A DNA stretch of 7,097 nt, taken from NCBI GenBank assembly GCA_937931765.1, contig CALHAO010000328.1, positions 1 to 7,097 on the forward strand, in the 5' to 3' direction. Below the pieces are notes generated by a model that did not search any database, was not told where the DNA came from, and saw only the letters and a list, made by a program, of their open reading frames with translations. Origin of the DNA: an uncultured Thiotrichaceae bacterium. GTDB lineage: Bacteria; Pseudomonadota; Gammaproteobacteria; Thiotrichales; Thiotrichaceae. Within the stretch, counting starts at the first letter, position 1. Every line of letters starts with the position of its first letter. Shown piece by piece: positions 6,777 through 7,097 of the stretch. The position numbers were made by a program, and so were the translations under genes.

Positions 6777-7097
6777 GTGGCACGTCGTAATTTCCGTAAA
6801 TTAAATGGCATTTTGTTGCTGGATAAGTCATTAGGGGCTTCCAGTAACAGAGTGCTGCAAGATGCCCGTTTTCTGTACCAGGCAGCCAAAGCCGGTCATA
6901 CCGGAAGTCTTGATCCATTGGCCAGTGGCATGCTGCCGGTGTGTTTTGGTGAAGCAACTAAAGTATCGGCTTTCCTGCTTGATGCTGATAAATGTTATGT
7001 AACAACAGCACAACTGGGCGCTATGAGTGAGACGGGTGATGCTGAAGGTGCTCTGTTTGATCAGCAGCCAGTGCCTGAATTTACTGAAGCTGAGATT
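6777..7097 (+). CDS. truB: tRNA pseudouridine-55 synthase TruB, 3' truncated, GTG start
   Basis: TruB converts U55 in the T loop of tRNAs to pseudouridine and also acts as a tRNA-folding chaperone. The first 107 residues are present, against about 310 for the family; the rest lies beyond the window. The catalytic motif GHTGSLDPLASGMLP contains the nucleophile Asp46 (codon 6912-6914). LNGILLLDK (9-17), GEATK (58-62) and the Tyr at 74 also match the family. The start is GTG at 6777: the frame has a TGA at 6753-6755 and no ATG, GTG or TTG between them. AGG at 6768-6770 is a weak ribosome binding site six bases upstream. An ATG at 6775 overlaps this GTG but is out of frame. The gap from rbfA is 31 bases, so truB belongs to the same operon. 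Confidence 0.95.
   Translation, partial: MARRNFRKLNGILLLDKSLGASSNRVLQDARFLYQAAKAGHTGSLDPLASGMLPVCFGEATKVSAFLLDADKCYVTTAQLGAMSETGDAEGALFDQQPVPEFTEAEI

Noticed and set aside
1..7097. Mobile elements, CRISPR arrays, defence genes or a novel gene cluster
   Set aside because: I saw no transposase, integrase, spaced direct repeats, inverted-repeat ends or unfamiliar multi-gene cassette; almost every base is accounted for by conserved housekeeping genes.

Overview
The window looks like a piece of gammaproteobacterial core chromosome. The closest family resemblances I can recall are gammaproteobacterial: the NusA S1 domain and its two C-terminal acidic repeats, the IF2 C-terminus ending in ARTI, and the RimP DVED/LEVSSPG block. 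Base composition is near balanced. The nuo genes lie beside the rimP-nusA-infB cluster, with a small DUF2818-type gene after nuoN. As far as I recall, Enterobacterales lack this arrangement, and it occurs in other Gammaproteobacteria (Xanthomonadales, for example) and in Betaproteobacteria. I cannot place the organism below class level.

Layout, all on the + strand. Bases 1-1161 are the end of the complex I (nuo) operon: a 5'-truncated nuoN and a start-stop-overlapping small membrane protein gene. Bases 1162-1404 hold the only substantial non-coding stretch. It contains an A-tract, a good sigma-70-type promoter, an initiator tRNA-fMet gene (metY) and an intrinsic terminator hairpin just before rimP. 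Bases 1405-7097 are the transcription/translation operon rimP-nusA-infB-rbfA-truB, tightly packed with overlaps or short gaps. The truB gene is cut by the window end and starts with GTG.

The genes form a functional set. metY supplies initiator tRNA and infB encodes IF2, which delivers it. rimP and rbfA mature the 30S subunit. nusA controls RNA polymerase pausing, termination and antitermination. truB makes pseudouridine 55 in tRNA. The metY promoter probably drives the whole cluster, with the hairpin after the tRNA partitioning transcripts between tRNA alone and the long mRNA.

I see no mobile element, CRISPR array, defence island or novel gene system. The points worth a second look are fine-grained: an unusual U1-U72 pair in the initiator tRNA, an RRHR variant of the fMet-binding loop in the IF2 encoded by the same operon, the terminator between metY and rimP, the complex I-linked DUF2818 gene, and the GTG start of truB overlapped by an out-of-frame ATG.
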